This document shows positions 44,131-54,138 of a stretch of 64,000 nt of DNA, in pieces. Location of the stretch: contig NZ_CP151726.1 in assembly GCF_038443385.1 (NCBI RefSeq), forward strand, positions 4,278,001 to 4,342,000. The letters run 5' to 3'. The position numbers and the translations under genes were made by a program. The notes beneath the pieces are model-generated. The model worked only from the letters and a program-made list of their open reading frames with translations, did no database searches and had not been told where the DNA came from. The stretch is from Stieleria varia. Its GTDB lineage: Bacteria > Planctomycetota > Planctomycetia > Pirellulales > Pirellulaceae. Each line of letters starts with the position of its first letter. Positions within the stretch are counted from its first letter, which is position 1.

Positions 44131-44609
44131 AACTTTTTCCTTTTTTTGATTCGGCCACCCAAAAACGAACGTCCCGGGTCGACCGAGAGTCTGCCGCGAA
44201 GTGCTTCGCGGCCCAACAGCATCCTGAATCCCATCTTTGAACGATCAGCCAGTGTCAGTTCCACTTCCCACTCGGATCGTTTCCATCGTACGGTCGTGAC
44301 AATCACAAACCGCGTGCTGACTTGACCGCTCGAACTTCGCACGCTGCGGATGTCGTGGATAGGAGCGACGCACTGCGCAACGTGGCTTTTGGATCGCTGA
44401 ACGGGATGAACGTTGAACTGGATACTGGGGACGCCATTGATTTCGATTTCGCAAATGTTGAACGCATCCAAACTCGATGAACGCGCTCCGGTATCGATCT
44501 TGGCTTTGATCGGTGGCAATCGCAACGATGGCAGCATCACCCATTCCCGCCAACCGATACACGGCAGTAAGCGGACGTTCGGATTGATCAGTGGATTGCC
44601 TTCGGTCAT
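44127..44609 (-). CDS. Retropepsin-like ATP-dependent zinc protease family (RimB-like)
   Basis: Protein of 160 residues with the aspartic-type motif KIDTGARSSSLDA (Asp39-Thr-Gly) and RMLLGREALRGR near the end. This family is commonly paired with RimK and named putative ATP-dependent zinc protease; the fold is retropepsin-like. Relatives with RimK are thought to trim or process the ligase product. It lies directly upstream of the ligase with a 4-bp overlap. Confidence 0.85.
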   Translation of the reverse strand: MTEGNPLINPNVRLLPCIGWREWVMLPSLRLPPIKAKIDTGARSSSLDAFNICEIEINGVPSIQFNVHPVQRSKSHVAQCVAPIHDIRSVRSSSGQVSTRFVIVTTVRWKRSEWEVELTLADRSKMGFRMLLGREALRGRLSVDPGRSFLGGRIKKRKKL

Positions 44610-45404
44610 GTTGTAATCGAGGACCGCGAATCAGACGCAAACAAGGCATTCATTGCAATCGGGATGTACCGCCGGGAGACCCCGATTGCTGACGATTTGC
44701 TCAGCGTAAAGAAATGGGGCGTGCTGCGATAGGTGAGGAGACGCGGCGTGCGATCTGCACCCTTCGGGATCGGCAACGCCGTGAAGCATTTTGATTACGG
44801 AAACGCGGGACATATCAGCACGAAATCAGGCTGCGCCTATCAGCCGGCACGCGATAGCGGCGTGTTGATTTAGTCGTAGGTTGGCCACTCTTGGCCGACA
44901 TTCAATACACGGGCGGGCAAGAGTGCCCAAGCTACATTCGTTGTTTCCCCACGTCCCGAAGGGGCCGAACATGAAAGCCCAGGGCAGAGCGCAGCGCCGC
45001 CCTGGGTAACCGAACACCCGATTACAACCACCTCGCCCTGGAAGGGCAAACACCGTTCTCAATCCCAAACGTACGGTTCGTCAAGCTCAATTTCTCGTCG
45101 GGAAACACGCTGTGACGCCCACTTCGGGGCTTGGGGGGCAATGACGCAAAACACCCCAGGGCGACGCTGCGCTCTGCCCTGGGCTTTTATGTCATGTCCC
45201 TTCGGGACGGAATCCACTACGTCCCTTTGGGACGAAAGTAGTCCCCACGGCCCAAGTCCCCATCGCCACGAGGAAAGGACGTAAAATAAGTGTCTTGTCT
45301 CTTTGCAAAAATCACGCGGAGCGATGATTGCTACTTGGATTTCGCGTCACTTATTTTCCGCACGTCTCGAAGAGACGCTGCTACGTGGCGAAGGGATGTT
45401 CGTT
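44610..45404. repeat. Repeat-only intergenic region
   Basis: Contains inverted copies of a cagggcagagcgcagcg block (about 44980 and 45165), cccttcgggacg-type hairpins (about 45200), a tgttgatttagtcg fragment (about 44863) and a 71-bp aataagtgtc element (45285-45355). No gene is supported. Confidence 0.6.
45285..45355. repeat. 71-bp element with aataagtgtc inverted ends, copy 2
   Basis: Same length and ends as 29323-29393 (here gtcacttatt at the right end), with interior gcggagcgatgattgctac. Followed by ttccgcacgtc, as in copy 1. Confidence 0.65.
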
Positions 45405-47348
45405 TCAATAGGGTTGATCGATCTTCACCACTTCGGCACCGAACGCTTCCTTGCAAGCCTGCACCATCGGGTGCGATTCGATCTGACGCATCCGGTCCAG
45501 TTTTTCTTTGCCACTGAGCTTCTTTGCTTGGGCTTTGGGGGCCACAACGGGGTCGCTCGGTGCGCCGGCGGCCAGGGTCAAGTTCACCGGGTGGCCCACG
45601 ATCGAAGTCAGTGCGTGAGCCAACGACGATTTGTGCTCGGGGGCTTCCACGCGTCGCAAAGCCATCGCGCCGGCGGGGAAGGTCAAGCGGATTTCGCGTT
45701 CGCCCACCAATTCGACTTTGCTGGCCATCGCGGCAAGCGTCGCCGTCAGCGTTTCCACGTGTTGCAATGCAGTTTGCCAGACTTGGGCAATCGACTGCTG
45801 GTTCAGTGATTGCTTTTCCCCTTCGTAGGTCGGCAAGCTGGCCGTGGCGACCGCATGTTCGCTCGCTGTTGGTTGTGCCGATGTACCGGTTGCCGAAACC
45901 GTTGATGCGCCCGCTGCGGAACCTGTCATGGAGGCGGCCGGGGCGGCAGCAAACGCCGGCTGGGGCGTCGGTGGCTTCGCTCCCTGCTCGTCGTTGGCAG
46001 ACGGCAGATGCGGCGGATTGATCGTTTTTTCCGCAGCCGCATGGGCGACCGCGGCCGGTGTCGGGTTGGGGCCAGTCGTGTTGGGACCGGTGGATGAATT
46101 GCTCGTTGAGGGGACGCTCGCAGTTGGGGCGTCCGACCTGGTTGAGTTAGCCGTTAAGTTTTTTTTTTCGAGACTGTCGCCAGCTGCTTCGGCCAAGTTC
46201 GCGATGGCTTGCAAGTCCGGCAAGTGGCAGATTTGAATCAGCGTTGATTCCAGCAGCACGCGTCCGTAAACGCTGTGCCGAATTCTGACCAGGACGTGAT
46301 CGATCAGACCGACCACAGCCAAAACGGTTTGCAGGCCCCATTGGTCGCCGAGTTGTTTCAGCTCGGCGTGCATTGCGACGGACGTGTGCCGCTGCAAGGA
46401 TTCGTCGCAACCGACTGTGACGGCCATCAGGTCACGAAAGTAACCCAGCAGTTGTTCGGCGATCCGGCCGGCATCCACCCCCGCATCAATGGCTTCGTCC
46501 AACTGGCGGAGGGCCGACGGTGCGTCGCGTCCGGCCATCGCCAACGCCAACGCGTGCAGTCGTTCATCATCGGCGGTGCCGAGCATCGAGTGGACATCGG
46601 CGGCGGTCAAACGGCCGCTGCTGAAACTGAGCACTTGTTCCAGCAAAGACTGACTGTCACGCATCGAACCGGAGGCGCGTCGCGCGATCAATTCCAACGC
46701 CGCATCATCAGCTTCGGCATTCTCGGCGGTGATGATTTCCCGCAGACGGCCGACGATCTTGGGGACTTCGACGGGTGCGAAATCGAAACGTTGGCAGCGA
46801 CTGAGCACCGTGATCGGCAGCTTTTCCGGATCCGTCGTGCAGAAGATGAACTTCACATGTTCGGGCGGCTCCTCCAGCGTCTTGAGCAGCGCGTTGAACG
46901 CCGCGCCGGTCAACATGTGGACTTCGTCGATGATGTAGATCTTGTATCGCGATCGACTCGGTCGCACACCGACGTTGGCACGCAGGCTGCGGATTTCGTC
47001 GATCCCGCGGTTGCTGGCACCATCGATCTCGATCACATCGATGTCTTCGCCCGCGTCGATGGCTTGCGCGACATCGCTGTTGTTGTCGGGTGTCGCGGTC
47101 GGACCACCGGGGTCATTGAGTGCTTTGGCAAAGATCCGCGCGGTGCTGGTTTTGCCGACCCCGCGCGCGCCCGTGAACAGATACGCGTGACCGACACGGC
47201 TTGTCTCGATCGCGTTCTTGAGCGCCTGTCCGACATGTTCTTGGCCGACCAACTCGCTGAAACCGCGTGGACGGTAGCGGCGGGCGACGACCACGTAGGA
47301 CTGGTTGGATTTACTGGCGGTGTCGTTCGGATTCGCGGCGTCAGGCAT
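45405..47348 (-). CDS. dnaX: DNA polymerase III subunit gamma/tau DnaX
   Basis: Protein of 647 residues, the clamp-loader ATPase. Walker A GARGVGKTST (60-69), Walker B IYIIDEVHML, sensor/SRC LSRCQRFDF, then an Ala/Thr/Pro-rich linker (about 405-510) and a tau-like C-terminal domain. The four cysteines that normally bind zinc just after Walker A are all absent: the segment reads ALNDPGGPTATPDNNSDVAQ. ATG 47348 is used; the 27-codon extension reads a shadow. No poly-A slippage signal is evident on the coding strand except a T/A-run near 46160. Confidence 0.95.
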   Translation of the reverse strand: MPDAANPNDTASKSNQSYVVVARRYRPRGFSELVGQEHVGQALKNAIETSRVGHAYLFTGARGVGKTSTARIFAKALNDPGGPTATPDNNSDVAQAIDAGEDIDVIEIDGASNRGIDEIRSLRANVGVRPSRSRYKIYIIDEVHMLTGAAFNALLKTLEEPPEHVKFIFCTTDPEKLPITVLSRCQRFDFAPVEVPKIVGRLREIITAENAEADDAALELIARRASGSMRDSQSLLEQVLSFSSGRLTAADVHSMLGTADDERLHALALAMAGRDAPSALRQLDEAIDAGVDAGRIAEQLLGYFRDLMAVTVGCDESLQRHTSVAMHAELKQLGDQWGLQTVLAVVGLIDHVLVRIRHSVYGRVLLESTLIQICHLPDLQAIANLAEAAGDSLEKKNLTANSTRSDAPTASVPSTSNSSTGPNTTGPNPTPAAVAHAAAEKTINPPHLPSANDEQGAKPPTPQPAFAAAPAASMTGSAAGASTVSATGTSAQPTASEHAVATASLPTYEGEKQSLNQQSIAQVWQTALQHVETLTATLAAMASKVELVGEREIRLTFPAGAMALRRVEAPEHKSSLAHALTSIVGHPVNLTLAAGAPSDPVVAPKAQAKKLSGKEKLDRMRQIESHPMVQACKEAFGAEVVKIDQPY

Positions 47349-47511
47349 GGTGCTGTGGTTCGGCGGCGTCGATTGGATCGGGTGGATTGGGCTAACGAGT
47401 GGGTTTGGTATCCTACACGACAAAGCCACGTTAGCGGCAGTATGCAGATGCGGTTGGTGAAGGGACTCCGCGAGTCGGCAAACCGTCTTATTTCATTGCG
47501 ATTTTTGATCC

Positions 47512-47811
47512 ATGGCAAGCCGTTCCGAATCATCCACCGAGCCTTGTAAACTCTGCCAACGCAGGACTTTACGTGGCACGACCGAGCATCATTTGATTCC
47601 GCGGATGTGCCACAGCAACAAATGGTTCAAAAAGAATTTTTCTCGCGATCAGATGCGACAAACGATCTCGGTTTGCCGCGATTGTCACGGCGCCATCCAC
47701 CGCTACATTCCCAAGCAAAAAGTGCTGGGTAGAGACTTCAACACCGTGGAAAAACTGTTGGCACACGACGAGTTGGCCAAGTTCGTCCGCTGGGTCAGCA
47801 AACAAGTCTGA
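47512..47811 (+). CDS. Small HNH-like protein
   Basis: Protein of 99 residues with Cys12-x2-Cys15, EHHLIP (25-30) and Cys55-x2-Cys58 followed by His63 (CRDCHGAIHR). This is the compact zinc-HNH layout. Related stand-alone proteins are widespread but poorly characterised; nuclease activity is not shown. It is oriented towards scpB (40 bp) and divergent from dnaX. Confidence 0.75.
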   Translation: MASRSESSTEPCKLCQRRTLRGTTEHHLIPRMCHSNKWFKKNFSRDQMRQTISVCRDCHGAIHRYIPKQKVLGRDFNTVEKLLAHDELAKFVRWVSKQV

Positions 47812-47851
47812 ATGCTCCGAAAGCACTTGTCCGCTCCGGCCCGGATGCGTT

Positions 47852-48700
47852 ATGCAGTGGATCATGGCCAAATCCGCCCCCGAATCTGACGACAAAAACG
47901 AATCCCCGGCGGAAGAAAACTCCTCCGACAGCGAACCCGATTTCGACGATCCGTATGCCGATGTCGCCTACTCCGAGGAATCAGCAACTGACGGGCAATC
48001 ACTCGAGCTTGGCGAATTTTCGCTCGATGATCTCGGGGCCGCTTACGCTCGGGCCGCTGCCGCTCACGACCCAGAGAGTTTTGTCGCCCCCCCCGAACTG
48101 GAGCCGGCCGAAGAGGGCGAGGAGGTTGAAAATGCAAGCGACCTGGTCGACGACGTGGGGATGGGGGTCACTCCGGAAGGAATCGTGGAGGCGGCTCTGT
48201 TCGTCGGTCACCCCGAGAACAAGCTGTTCAACGCCGCCCGCTTGGCATCCTTGATGCGCGATGTCACCGAAGAAGAAGTCATCGAGATCATTCAAACGCT
48301 CAATGAGTCGTATCGGCAAGCCGGTCAGGCGTTGCGGATCGTGGAAGAGGAAACCGGGTATCGGATGACGATTGCGCCGGCGGCCGAGAGCATTCGGCAG
48401 TCATTTTTGGGCAAGGTCCGCGAAGCCAGATTGTCGCACGGGGCGATTGAGGTTTTGTCGCTGGTCGCCTACCAACCTGGCATCACCGCCCAAAAGGTTC
48501 AAGATCAGCGGGGCCAGGAGAGCGGCAGCCTGCTCAATCAGATGGTTCGCCGCCGTTTGCTGGAACTGAAACGCGAAACGCCTGCCGAAGGCGGCCGGAA
48601 GGTGCCACATTACTATGTGACCGAGCGTTTCTTGATTCTTTTCGGCCTCGATTCCCTGGACGATTTGCCGCAGGTGGAGGAAAGCCTCTGGGAAGGCTGA
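47852..48700 (+). CDS. scpB: Segregation and condensation protein ScpB
   Basis: Protein of 282 residues, the winged-helix kleisin partner of the SMC condensin. About 100 acidic N-terminal residues precede the conserved core: GIVEAALFVGHPENKLFNAA, EEETGYRMTIAP, SHGAIEVLSLVAYQPGIT, then KVPHYYVTERFLILFGL. The acidic extension is longer than in Firmicute ScpB. The start may be ATG 47852 or ATG 47864. scpA is not adjacent. Confidence 0.9.
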   Translation: MQWIMAKSAPESDDKNESPAEENSSDSEPDFDDPYADVAYSEESATDGQSLELGEFSLDDLGAAYARAAAAHDPESFVAPPELEPAEEGEEVENASDLVDDVGMGVTPEGIVEAALFVGHPENKLFNAARLASLMRDVTEEEVIEIIQTLNESYRQAGQALRIVEEETGYRMTIAPAAESIRQSFLGKVREARLSHGAIEVLSLVAYQPGITAQKVQDQRGQESGSLLNQMVRRRLLELKRETPAEGGRKVPHYYVTERFLILFGLDSLDDLPQVEESLWEG

Positions 48701-48957
48701 TCGTGGGGGCCGCCCCCCGCATTCAATGATTGTACAAATTGCTACAATCAGGCTTGGCATTTGCACCGCGCGCAAATTTTGGACGGATTGCTCGTGATTT
48801 TAGCAATTTCACCTGCCAAAGGTTGAGGCGGCGTGCGAGGTTAGCGATGCGGGCTTTTGGTTCGTGTTTTTTGCCTTTTCCGTAGACTGCCACATCAACC
48901 CGAACGACCGAGCAATCAAAGCCAGGGCCCCAAGCGGCCCCGACTGAAAGAAAGTAA

Positions 48958-51009
48958 ATGGATAATCGTTCCGACCAACCCAACACAGAAACCGCCGGCC
49001 CCAAGCGTAACAACAGCGTCTTGATCGCTCTGGTCCTGCTGGCCTTGTTCGCGATCTTGTTTTGGCCCAAAAGCGAGCAGCGGGAGTTGATCTCCGCGAG
49101 CTACTTTGACAAACAACTGGCGGAAAAGAACGTCGAAAGTGTCAGCATCGCCGAACGCATGGTGATGGGGCGTTTCAAGACGCGACCGCCGATGCCCAAG
49201 ATCATGGTCGACGGCGTGGAGAAAACGCCCACCGACAATGACGGCAACCCGCTGCTGTATGAAAAAGATTTTCAGTTTTATCGCTCGCTCGACTCCGAGT
49301 CCGCCGCGAGACTGGAGGCACAGCTTCGCGCGACCAACGAAGACAAAAAACCGGGTGACCCGGGGTATGTCGACTACACCTACAACGCCCAAGACAACAC
49401 ACGCGACATCCTGAACTTTGTGTTCTTGATCGGGCTGCCGATCGCGATCCTGCTGTTCGTCTTTTTCATGATCCGCCGGACACGCAACGACATCATGGGC
49501 GGCGGTTTCTTGTCAGGTTTTGGCAAGAGCCCCGCTAAACGATTCGAGGCCCACGAAAAGAGCATCACGTTCGACGACGTGGCGGGCTTGGAAGGCGTCA
49601 AGGCGGACTTGCAGGAGATCGTCGACTACCTCAAGACGCCGGAGAAGTTTCAGAAGCTCGGCGGCCGCGTGCCCAAGGGCGTCCTGCTCAATGGGCCACC
49701 CGGAACCGGAAAGACTTTGCTGGCACGTGCGGTGGCAGGCGAGGCCGAGGTGCCGTTCTTTTCAGTCAACGGTAGCGAGTTCATCCAGATGTTCGTCGGG
49801 GTCGGTGCAAGCCGCGTCCGTGACTTGTTCCGAACCGCCAAAGAGCACAGCCCCGCGATCATCTTTATCGATGAAATCGACGCCGTCGGTCGCCAACGCG
49901 GTGCGGGCTTGGGCGGCGGTCACGACGAACGGGAGCAAACGCTCAATCAAATCCTCGGCGAGATGGATGGGTTCAGCCCGAGCCAAGCCGTGATCGTGGT
50001 CGCGGCGACCAACCGTCCCGACGTCTTGGACCCCGCGCTGCTGCGTCCCGGTCGATTCGATCGTCACATCGCGGTCAATCGTCCGACGATGAAGGGCCGT
50101 GAGGCGATCTTTAAGGTCCACGTACGCGATGTTCCGCTCGCCGATGACGTCAAATTGGATCGCTTGGCCGCGGGTACGATCGGCCTGACAGGTGCCGACA
50201 TCCGCAACATGGTCAACGAAGCCGCCTTGTGGGCGGCTCGGAACGACAAAAAAGAAGTCAGCATGTCGGACTTTGACTACGCCCGCGACAAAATCCTGAT
50301 GGGGGCCAAACGCGAAGAAACACTCAAGGGCGAAGAAAAGGAAAAGACAGCGTATCACGAAGCAGGACACACGCTGACCGCTTGGCATTTGGACGGCGCG
50401 CACTTGGTCCACAAAGTCACCATCATTCCTCGCGGTCGTGCCCTCGGGGTGACGCAGTACGTTCCCAACGAAGAACGATTGAGCGTCAGCAAGCGAGAGC
50501 TGGAACACCAACTGATCGTGCTGCTGGGCGGCCGAGCTGCGGAAAAAATTGTCTACGACGAGACCACCGTCGGTGCTGAGAACGACTTGGAACGCGCCAC
50601 CAGTATCGCCCGTCGAATGGTCACCCACTGGGGCATGAGCCCCAAACTCGGACCGGTGTCCTACAAGACGAGCGACGAGGATCCGTTCTTGGGTCGCGAG
50701 ATGCATCGCAGTCGCCAGTTCAGCGAGCACACACAAGAACTGGTGGACGAGGAAGTATCGCGGATTTTGCTGGAAGCCGAACAGCGGGCCGAACAGTTGC
50801 TACGCGAACGCCGTGGCGAACTGGATAAAATCACTCAAGCGTTGCTGGAAGAGGAAGAACTCGACGAGCAGCAAATCAGCGACTTGATCGGACCGGCCAT
50901 CCAAGTTCGCCGAAAACAAGAATCGGACGGCGAACCTGAAGGCCAAACGATCTTTCCTCCTAGTGGCGGTGGCAGCCCGACGTCACCCGTGATCAACAAG
51001 GATTCGTGA
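48958..51009 (+). CDS. ftsH: ATP-dependent zinc metalloprotease FtsH
   Basis: Protein of 683 residues anchored in the cytoplasmic membrane by segments at about 20-36 and 152-172. The AAA domain has GPPGTGKT (about 246-253), [15 protein letters not shown] and the SRH region ending [10 protein letters not shown]. The zinc site is HEAGH (about 467-471). It degrades membrane and regulatory proteins. The C-terminus carries a long acidic helix and a polar tail. The 257-bp region upstream contains no gene. Confidence 0.96.
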   Translation: MDNRSDQPNTETAGPKRNNSVLIALVLLALFAILFWPKSEQRELISASYFDKQLAEKNVESVSIAERMVMGRFKTRPPMPKIMVDGVEKTPTDNDGNPLLYEKDFQFYRSLDSESAARLEAQLRATNEDKKPGDPGYVDYTYNAQDNTRDILNFVFLIGLPIAILLFVFFMIRRTRNDIMGGGFLSGFGKSPAKRFEAHEKSITFDDVAGLEGVKADLQEIVDYLKTPEKFQKLGGRVPKGVLLNGPPGTGKTLLARAVAGEAEVPFFSVNGSEFIQMFVGVGASRVRDLFRTAKEHSPAIIFIDEIDAVGRQRGAGLGGGHDEREQTLNQILGEMDGFSPSQAVIVVAATNRPDVLDPALLRPGRFDRHIAVNRPTMKGREAIFKVHVRDVPLADDVKLDRLAAGTIGLTGADIRNMVNEAALWAARNDKKEVSMSDFDYARDKILMGAKREETLKGEEKEKTAYHEAGHTLTAWHLDGAHLVHKVTIIPRGRALGVTQYVPNEERLSVSKRELEHQLIVLLGGRAAEKIVYDETTVGAENDLERATSIARRMVTHWGMSPKLGPVSYKTSDEDPFLGREMHRSRQFSEHTQELVDEEVSRILLEAEQRAEQLLRERRGELDKITQALLEEEELDEQQISDLIGPAIQVRRKQESDGEPEGQTIFPPSGGGSPTSPVINKDS

Positions 51010-51038
51010 GCCGACCGAGCTCGTAGGCTGTCGATTCA

Positions 51039-51117
51039 GTGAGCCGACGGCGCTAGCCGCGGGCCTTGTGGTGACGACGTGACCTTTCGAAGCCCGTGGC
51101 TAGCGCCATCGGCTCAC
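51039..51117. repeat. Palindrome gtgagccgacggcgctagcc
   Basis: Inverted repeat from gtgagccgacggcgctagcc to its near complement ggctagcgccatcggctcac between ftsH and rsgA, with loop gggccttgtggtgacgacg. The same family is at 34488-34558. It may end ftsH transcription. Confidence 0.7.
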
Positions 51118-51206
51118 AAGGATTGCGTAACGCAACCATTCGACAATCCGCTTACGCCTCCCGGCTCACCCCTACCGAATGCAAAACGACTCAATCGGCA
51201 AGCTGC

Positions 51207-52358
51207 ATGGCCAAAAAGAAGAAAAGCAAGCAGGCTCGAACGGAGTTTCGCAAGCACCATCAGGGCCGTGTCCGTAAAAGCGACCTCACACGCGATTTCA
51301 ATCTCGGCGACCAAGAACGATTGGCCGACGCGGTCAAGAACGAACGCGTCAGCGGCAAAGGTGACTTGACCCGCCGACGCACCGTGGCCGATGCCAAGGC
51401 GAGCAGCGGTGCCGATCCAAACACGGCTGTCGGCCGAACAGCCAGTCCACTCGTCCCCGGCAGAGTGACTTGCGTCTATGGGCTCAACAGCATCGTCTTG
51501 ACCGATGACGGCCAGAGAGTCGAATGCACGATTCGTCAAATTCTGAAATCATTGAGCATCGAACAACGCAGCGCCGTCGTCGCGGGCGATCGTGTTCAGA
51601 TCCGCATCGAAGACGAGCATTCGGGAACCATCGAGCACGTCGAGCCACGCCGAGGCGTGATCAGCCGAACCAGCCGTGGCCAACAGCATATCTTGGTAGC
51701 CAACGTTGACTATCTGTTGATCGTGACCAGTGCCGCCGAGCCGGACTTGAAACCGGCGCTGATCGATCGCTACTTGTTGACCGCCCAGCAATGCAGCCTG
51801 CGTCCGATTGTTGTGATCAACAAGATCGATCTGGTGGACCCGGCATCCTATCAGCAGGTCGCCGCCGTTTACGCGACGATGGGCATTCGCGTGCTGATGA
51901 CCAGCGCAGAATCGGGATTGAACATCGAATACCTGCGTGCCCTGTTGCACGGAAAACAGACCGCATTGTCAGGACAAAGCGGCGTGGGCAAAAGCAGCTT
52001 GCTCAACGCGGTCCAACCCGGCTTGGGTTTGGCCGTTGCCACGGTCAGTCGCGACAATCAAAAAGGACGCCACACGACGACCGCGTCGCGATTGTTCCCG
52101 ATCGACGGCGGCGGTGCGGTTTTTGACACGCCGGGAATCCGCCAGTTTCAATTGTGGGACATCACGGCCGAAGAAGTCGCCGGGTTGATGCCGGACTTGA
52201 GACCCTACGTCAGCCAGTGTCGCTATCCCAACTGTTTGCACTTGAGCGAAAACGAATGCGCTGTCAAAGACGCAGTCGCAGACGGCCGCATCGATGCACG
52301 CCGTTATGATTCGTACTGTCATTTGCTGGAAGACGACCTGTTGTTGGCCAAGAAATAG
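51207..52358 (+). CDS. rsgA: Ribosome small-subunit-dependent GTPase RsgA
   Basis: Protein of 383 residues with circularly permuted GTPase motifs: NKIDL (G4, about 205), [14 protein letters not shown] (G1, about 254) and FDTPGIRQ (G3, about 306). An OB fold precedes them and a zinc finger follows ([14 protein letters not shown]). It assists late 30S assembly. A basic N-terminal extension ([18 protein letters not shown]) is present; ATG 51207 is chosen because the earlier frame reads through a palindrome. Confidence 0.94.
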   Translation: MAKKKKSKQARTEFRKHHQGRVRKSDLTRDFNLGDQERLADAVKNERVSGKGDLTRRRTVADAKASSGADPNTAVGRTASPLVPGRVTCVYGLNSIVLTDDGQRVECTIRQILKSLSIEQRSAVVAGDRVQIRIEDEHSGTIEHVEPRRGVISRTSRGQQHILVANVDYLLIVTSAAEPDLKPALIDRYLLTAQQCSLRPIVVINKIDLVDPASYQQVAAVYATMGIRVLMTSAESGLNIEYLRALLHGKQTALSGQSGVGKSSLLNAVQPGLGLAVATVSRDNQKGRHTTTASRLFPIDGGGAVFDTPGIRQFQLWDITAEEVAGLMPDLRPYVSQCRYPNCLHLSENECAVKDAVADGRIDARRYDSYCHLLEDDLLLAKK

Positions 52359-52629
52359 GTACTCGGTTGGTGGTGTCTCCTACGCCTTTGGCTACGGGTC
52401 AAACAGTTCTCTGCGTCACATGGTTTGACACGAAGCCGAAGGCGCAGTCGGAAGCGGCATTCGTTGTTGCGGTGCAATCCGGTTGGTGGTGCCTCCTACG
52501 CCTTCGGCTACGGGTCAAACGGGGGAGGAACCGTGTTGAATCTCCCGTTTCCATCGGGGGTCGTCGCATCGTCGGAGGCTCGATAGAATTCCGGCCTCTT
52601 GACTGAGTCCATCTTTCGCCGAGTTTACG
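52359..52629. repeat. ctacgcc-ttcggctacgggtcaaac repeats
   Basis: Two direct copies of tggtg(t/c)ctcctacgcctt(t/c)ggctacgggtcaaac and one inverted relative lie between rsgA and the DUF1015 gene. The same family is at 34368, 58548-58652, 59655-59760 and 62515-62700. No gene. Confidence 0.7.
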
Positions 52630-53859
52630 ATGCCCCGAATCAAGCCGTTTCGCGCTCTTCGTCCCACCCCCGAATTGGCCGCCGCCGTCGCCAGCGTCCC
52701 CTATGACGTTGTCAACCGCGAGGAAGCAGCGGCGCTTGCCGAAGGAAACGCAAACTCCTTTTTGCATGTCGTGCGTCCCGACATCGACTTGCCTGCGGAC
52801 ACCAATCCGTATGCGGACGAGATCTACGCCAAAGCCGCCGAGAACCTGCAGTCTTTCATCGCCGACAACGTGCTGCAACAAGACGACAGCGAATCGGTTT
52901 TCTTGTACCGCCAGATCATGAACGGCAAGAGCCAAGTCGGCGTGGTGTGCTGTTGCCACGTCGATGATTACGAAAACAACTTGATCCTCAAGCACGAGTT
53001 CACTCGTCCGGCCAAAGAAGACGATCGCACGCGGCACGTCATGACGCTCAACGCCAACGCGGGCCCGGTGTTCTTGACCTATCGCGATGACGAGAAGCTC
53101 AACGCGGTGGTCGATTCCGCGATCACCGCCGACCCGATTTACGATTTCACCGCCGTCGATGGCGTCCAACACACCGTTTGGAAAATCGATGCGTGCGACC
53201 AGTACGTCAACGCGTTGACTGCGGTGCCCGCGTTCTATGTTGCCGACGGGCACCACCGCGCTGCAAGCGCATGGCGTGCCGGCAAAGCTCGTCGGGAAGC
53301 CAATCCGAATCACACCGGCGACGAAGAGTACAACTGGTTTTTGACCGTGCTGTTTCCCGCCAATCAGTTGAACATCTTGGCGTACAACCGAATCATCAAA
53401 GACCTCAACGGGCAAACTCCCGATCAGATCCGCCAGCGGTTGAGCGAAGTCGGCACGCTGGAAAAGACCGACCATCCGGTTCCCCCATCGGCGGGCTCGT
53501 TCTGTATCTATCTCGATGGTGCTTGGTCGCTGCTGACTGTGCCCGCCGACTCGATCGATCAAACCGACGCGATCAACTGCTTGGACGTCGCCATCTTGGA
53601 ACAACGCGTCATTCGTCCGATCTTTGGGATCGATGATGTGCGAACCGATCCGCGAATCGATTTCGTCGGCGGAATCCGCGGCAACAAGGAATTGGAAAAA
53701 CACGTCGACAGCGGCAACTGGGCGTTCGCCGTTTCGATGTACCCCACATCGATCGCACAACTGATGGCGGTATCCGACGCGGGCGAAGTCATGCCGCCCA
53801 AGAGCACGTGGTTCGAACCCAAGCTTCGCAGCGGACTGCTGGTTCACCTGCTGGACTGA
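52630..53859 (+). CDS. DUF1015 family protein
   Basis: Protein of 409 residues matching DUF1015 over its length: IKPFRALRPTPELAAAVASV at the start, then VPYDVVN, and the conserved YVADGHHRAASAWRAG. Also VLFPANQLNILAYNRIIKDL. The family is predicted to be an enzyme (a SpoOJ/ParB-like fold has been suggested) but has no established reaction. Cytosolic. ATG 52630. Confidence 0.85.
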   Translation: MPRIKPFRALRPTPELAAAVASVPYDVVNREEAAALAEGNANSFLHVVRPDIDLPADTNPYADEIYAKAAENLQSFIADNVLQQDDSESVFLYRQIMNGKSQVGVVCCCHVDDYENNLILKHEFTRPAKEDDRTRHVMTLNANAGPVFLTYRDDEKLNAVVDSAITADPIYDFTAVDGVQHTVWKIDACDQYVNALTAVPAFYVADGHHRAASAWRAGKARREANPNHTGDEEYNWFLTVLFPANQLNILAYNRIIKDLNGQTPDQIRQRLSEVGTLEKTDHPVPPSAGSFCIYLDGAWSLLTVPADSIDQTDAINCLDVAILEQRVIRPIFGIDDVRTDPRIDFVGGIRGNKELEKHVDSGNWAFAVSMYPTSIAQLMAVSDAGEVMPPKSTWFEPKLRSGLLVHLLD

Positions 53860-53883
53860 CCCGATTCGCTACAACGCGGGACA

Positions 53884-53950
53884 TACCAGCACGAAGCGCA
53901 AGCGAGTGAGTGAGTCGCCATATTCACTCGCTTGCGCGTCGTGCTAGTAT
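53884..53950. repeat. Palindrome family 'accagcacgaagcgcaagcg', copy 2
   Basis: taccagcacgaagcgcaagc to cttgcgcgtcgtgctagtat, with loop gtgagtcgccatattc. Located 25 bp after the DUF1015 stop; possibly a terminator. The following 190 bp upstream of the isomerase gene hold no gene. Confidence 0.75.
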
Positions 53951-54138
53951 TCGACTGCGTAATGGGATTCGCCGGAATTCCCTCCAACACAACACACAGA
54001 CCTTTGTCTCCCCCGAGCGTAAAAAAAGCGTCGGCACAGGCTTCTGGTCCTCGCAACATTTCCCTCCCGGCCCTGCTTTCGGACCGGCTATAATCTGGCG
54101 TCCCCGAATTTTCCCCTCCCCGCCTTGGATGACCTGCC

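Noticed and set aside
46275-47549. 424-codon plus-strand frame opposite dnaX
   Set aside because: Antisense shadow of DnaX, whose Walker motifs and other clamp-loader motifs are intact.
52399-53847. 482-codon minus-strand frame opposite the DUF1015 gene
   Set aside because: Antisense shadow; the plus-strand protein matches DUF1015 throughout.
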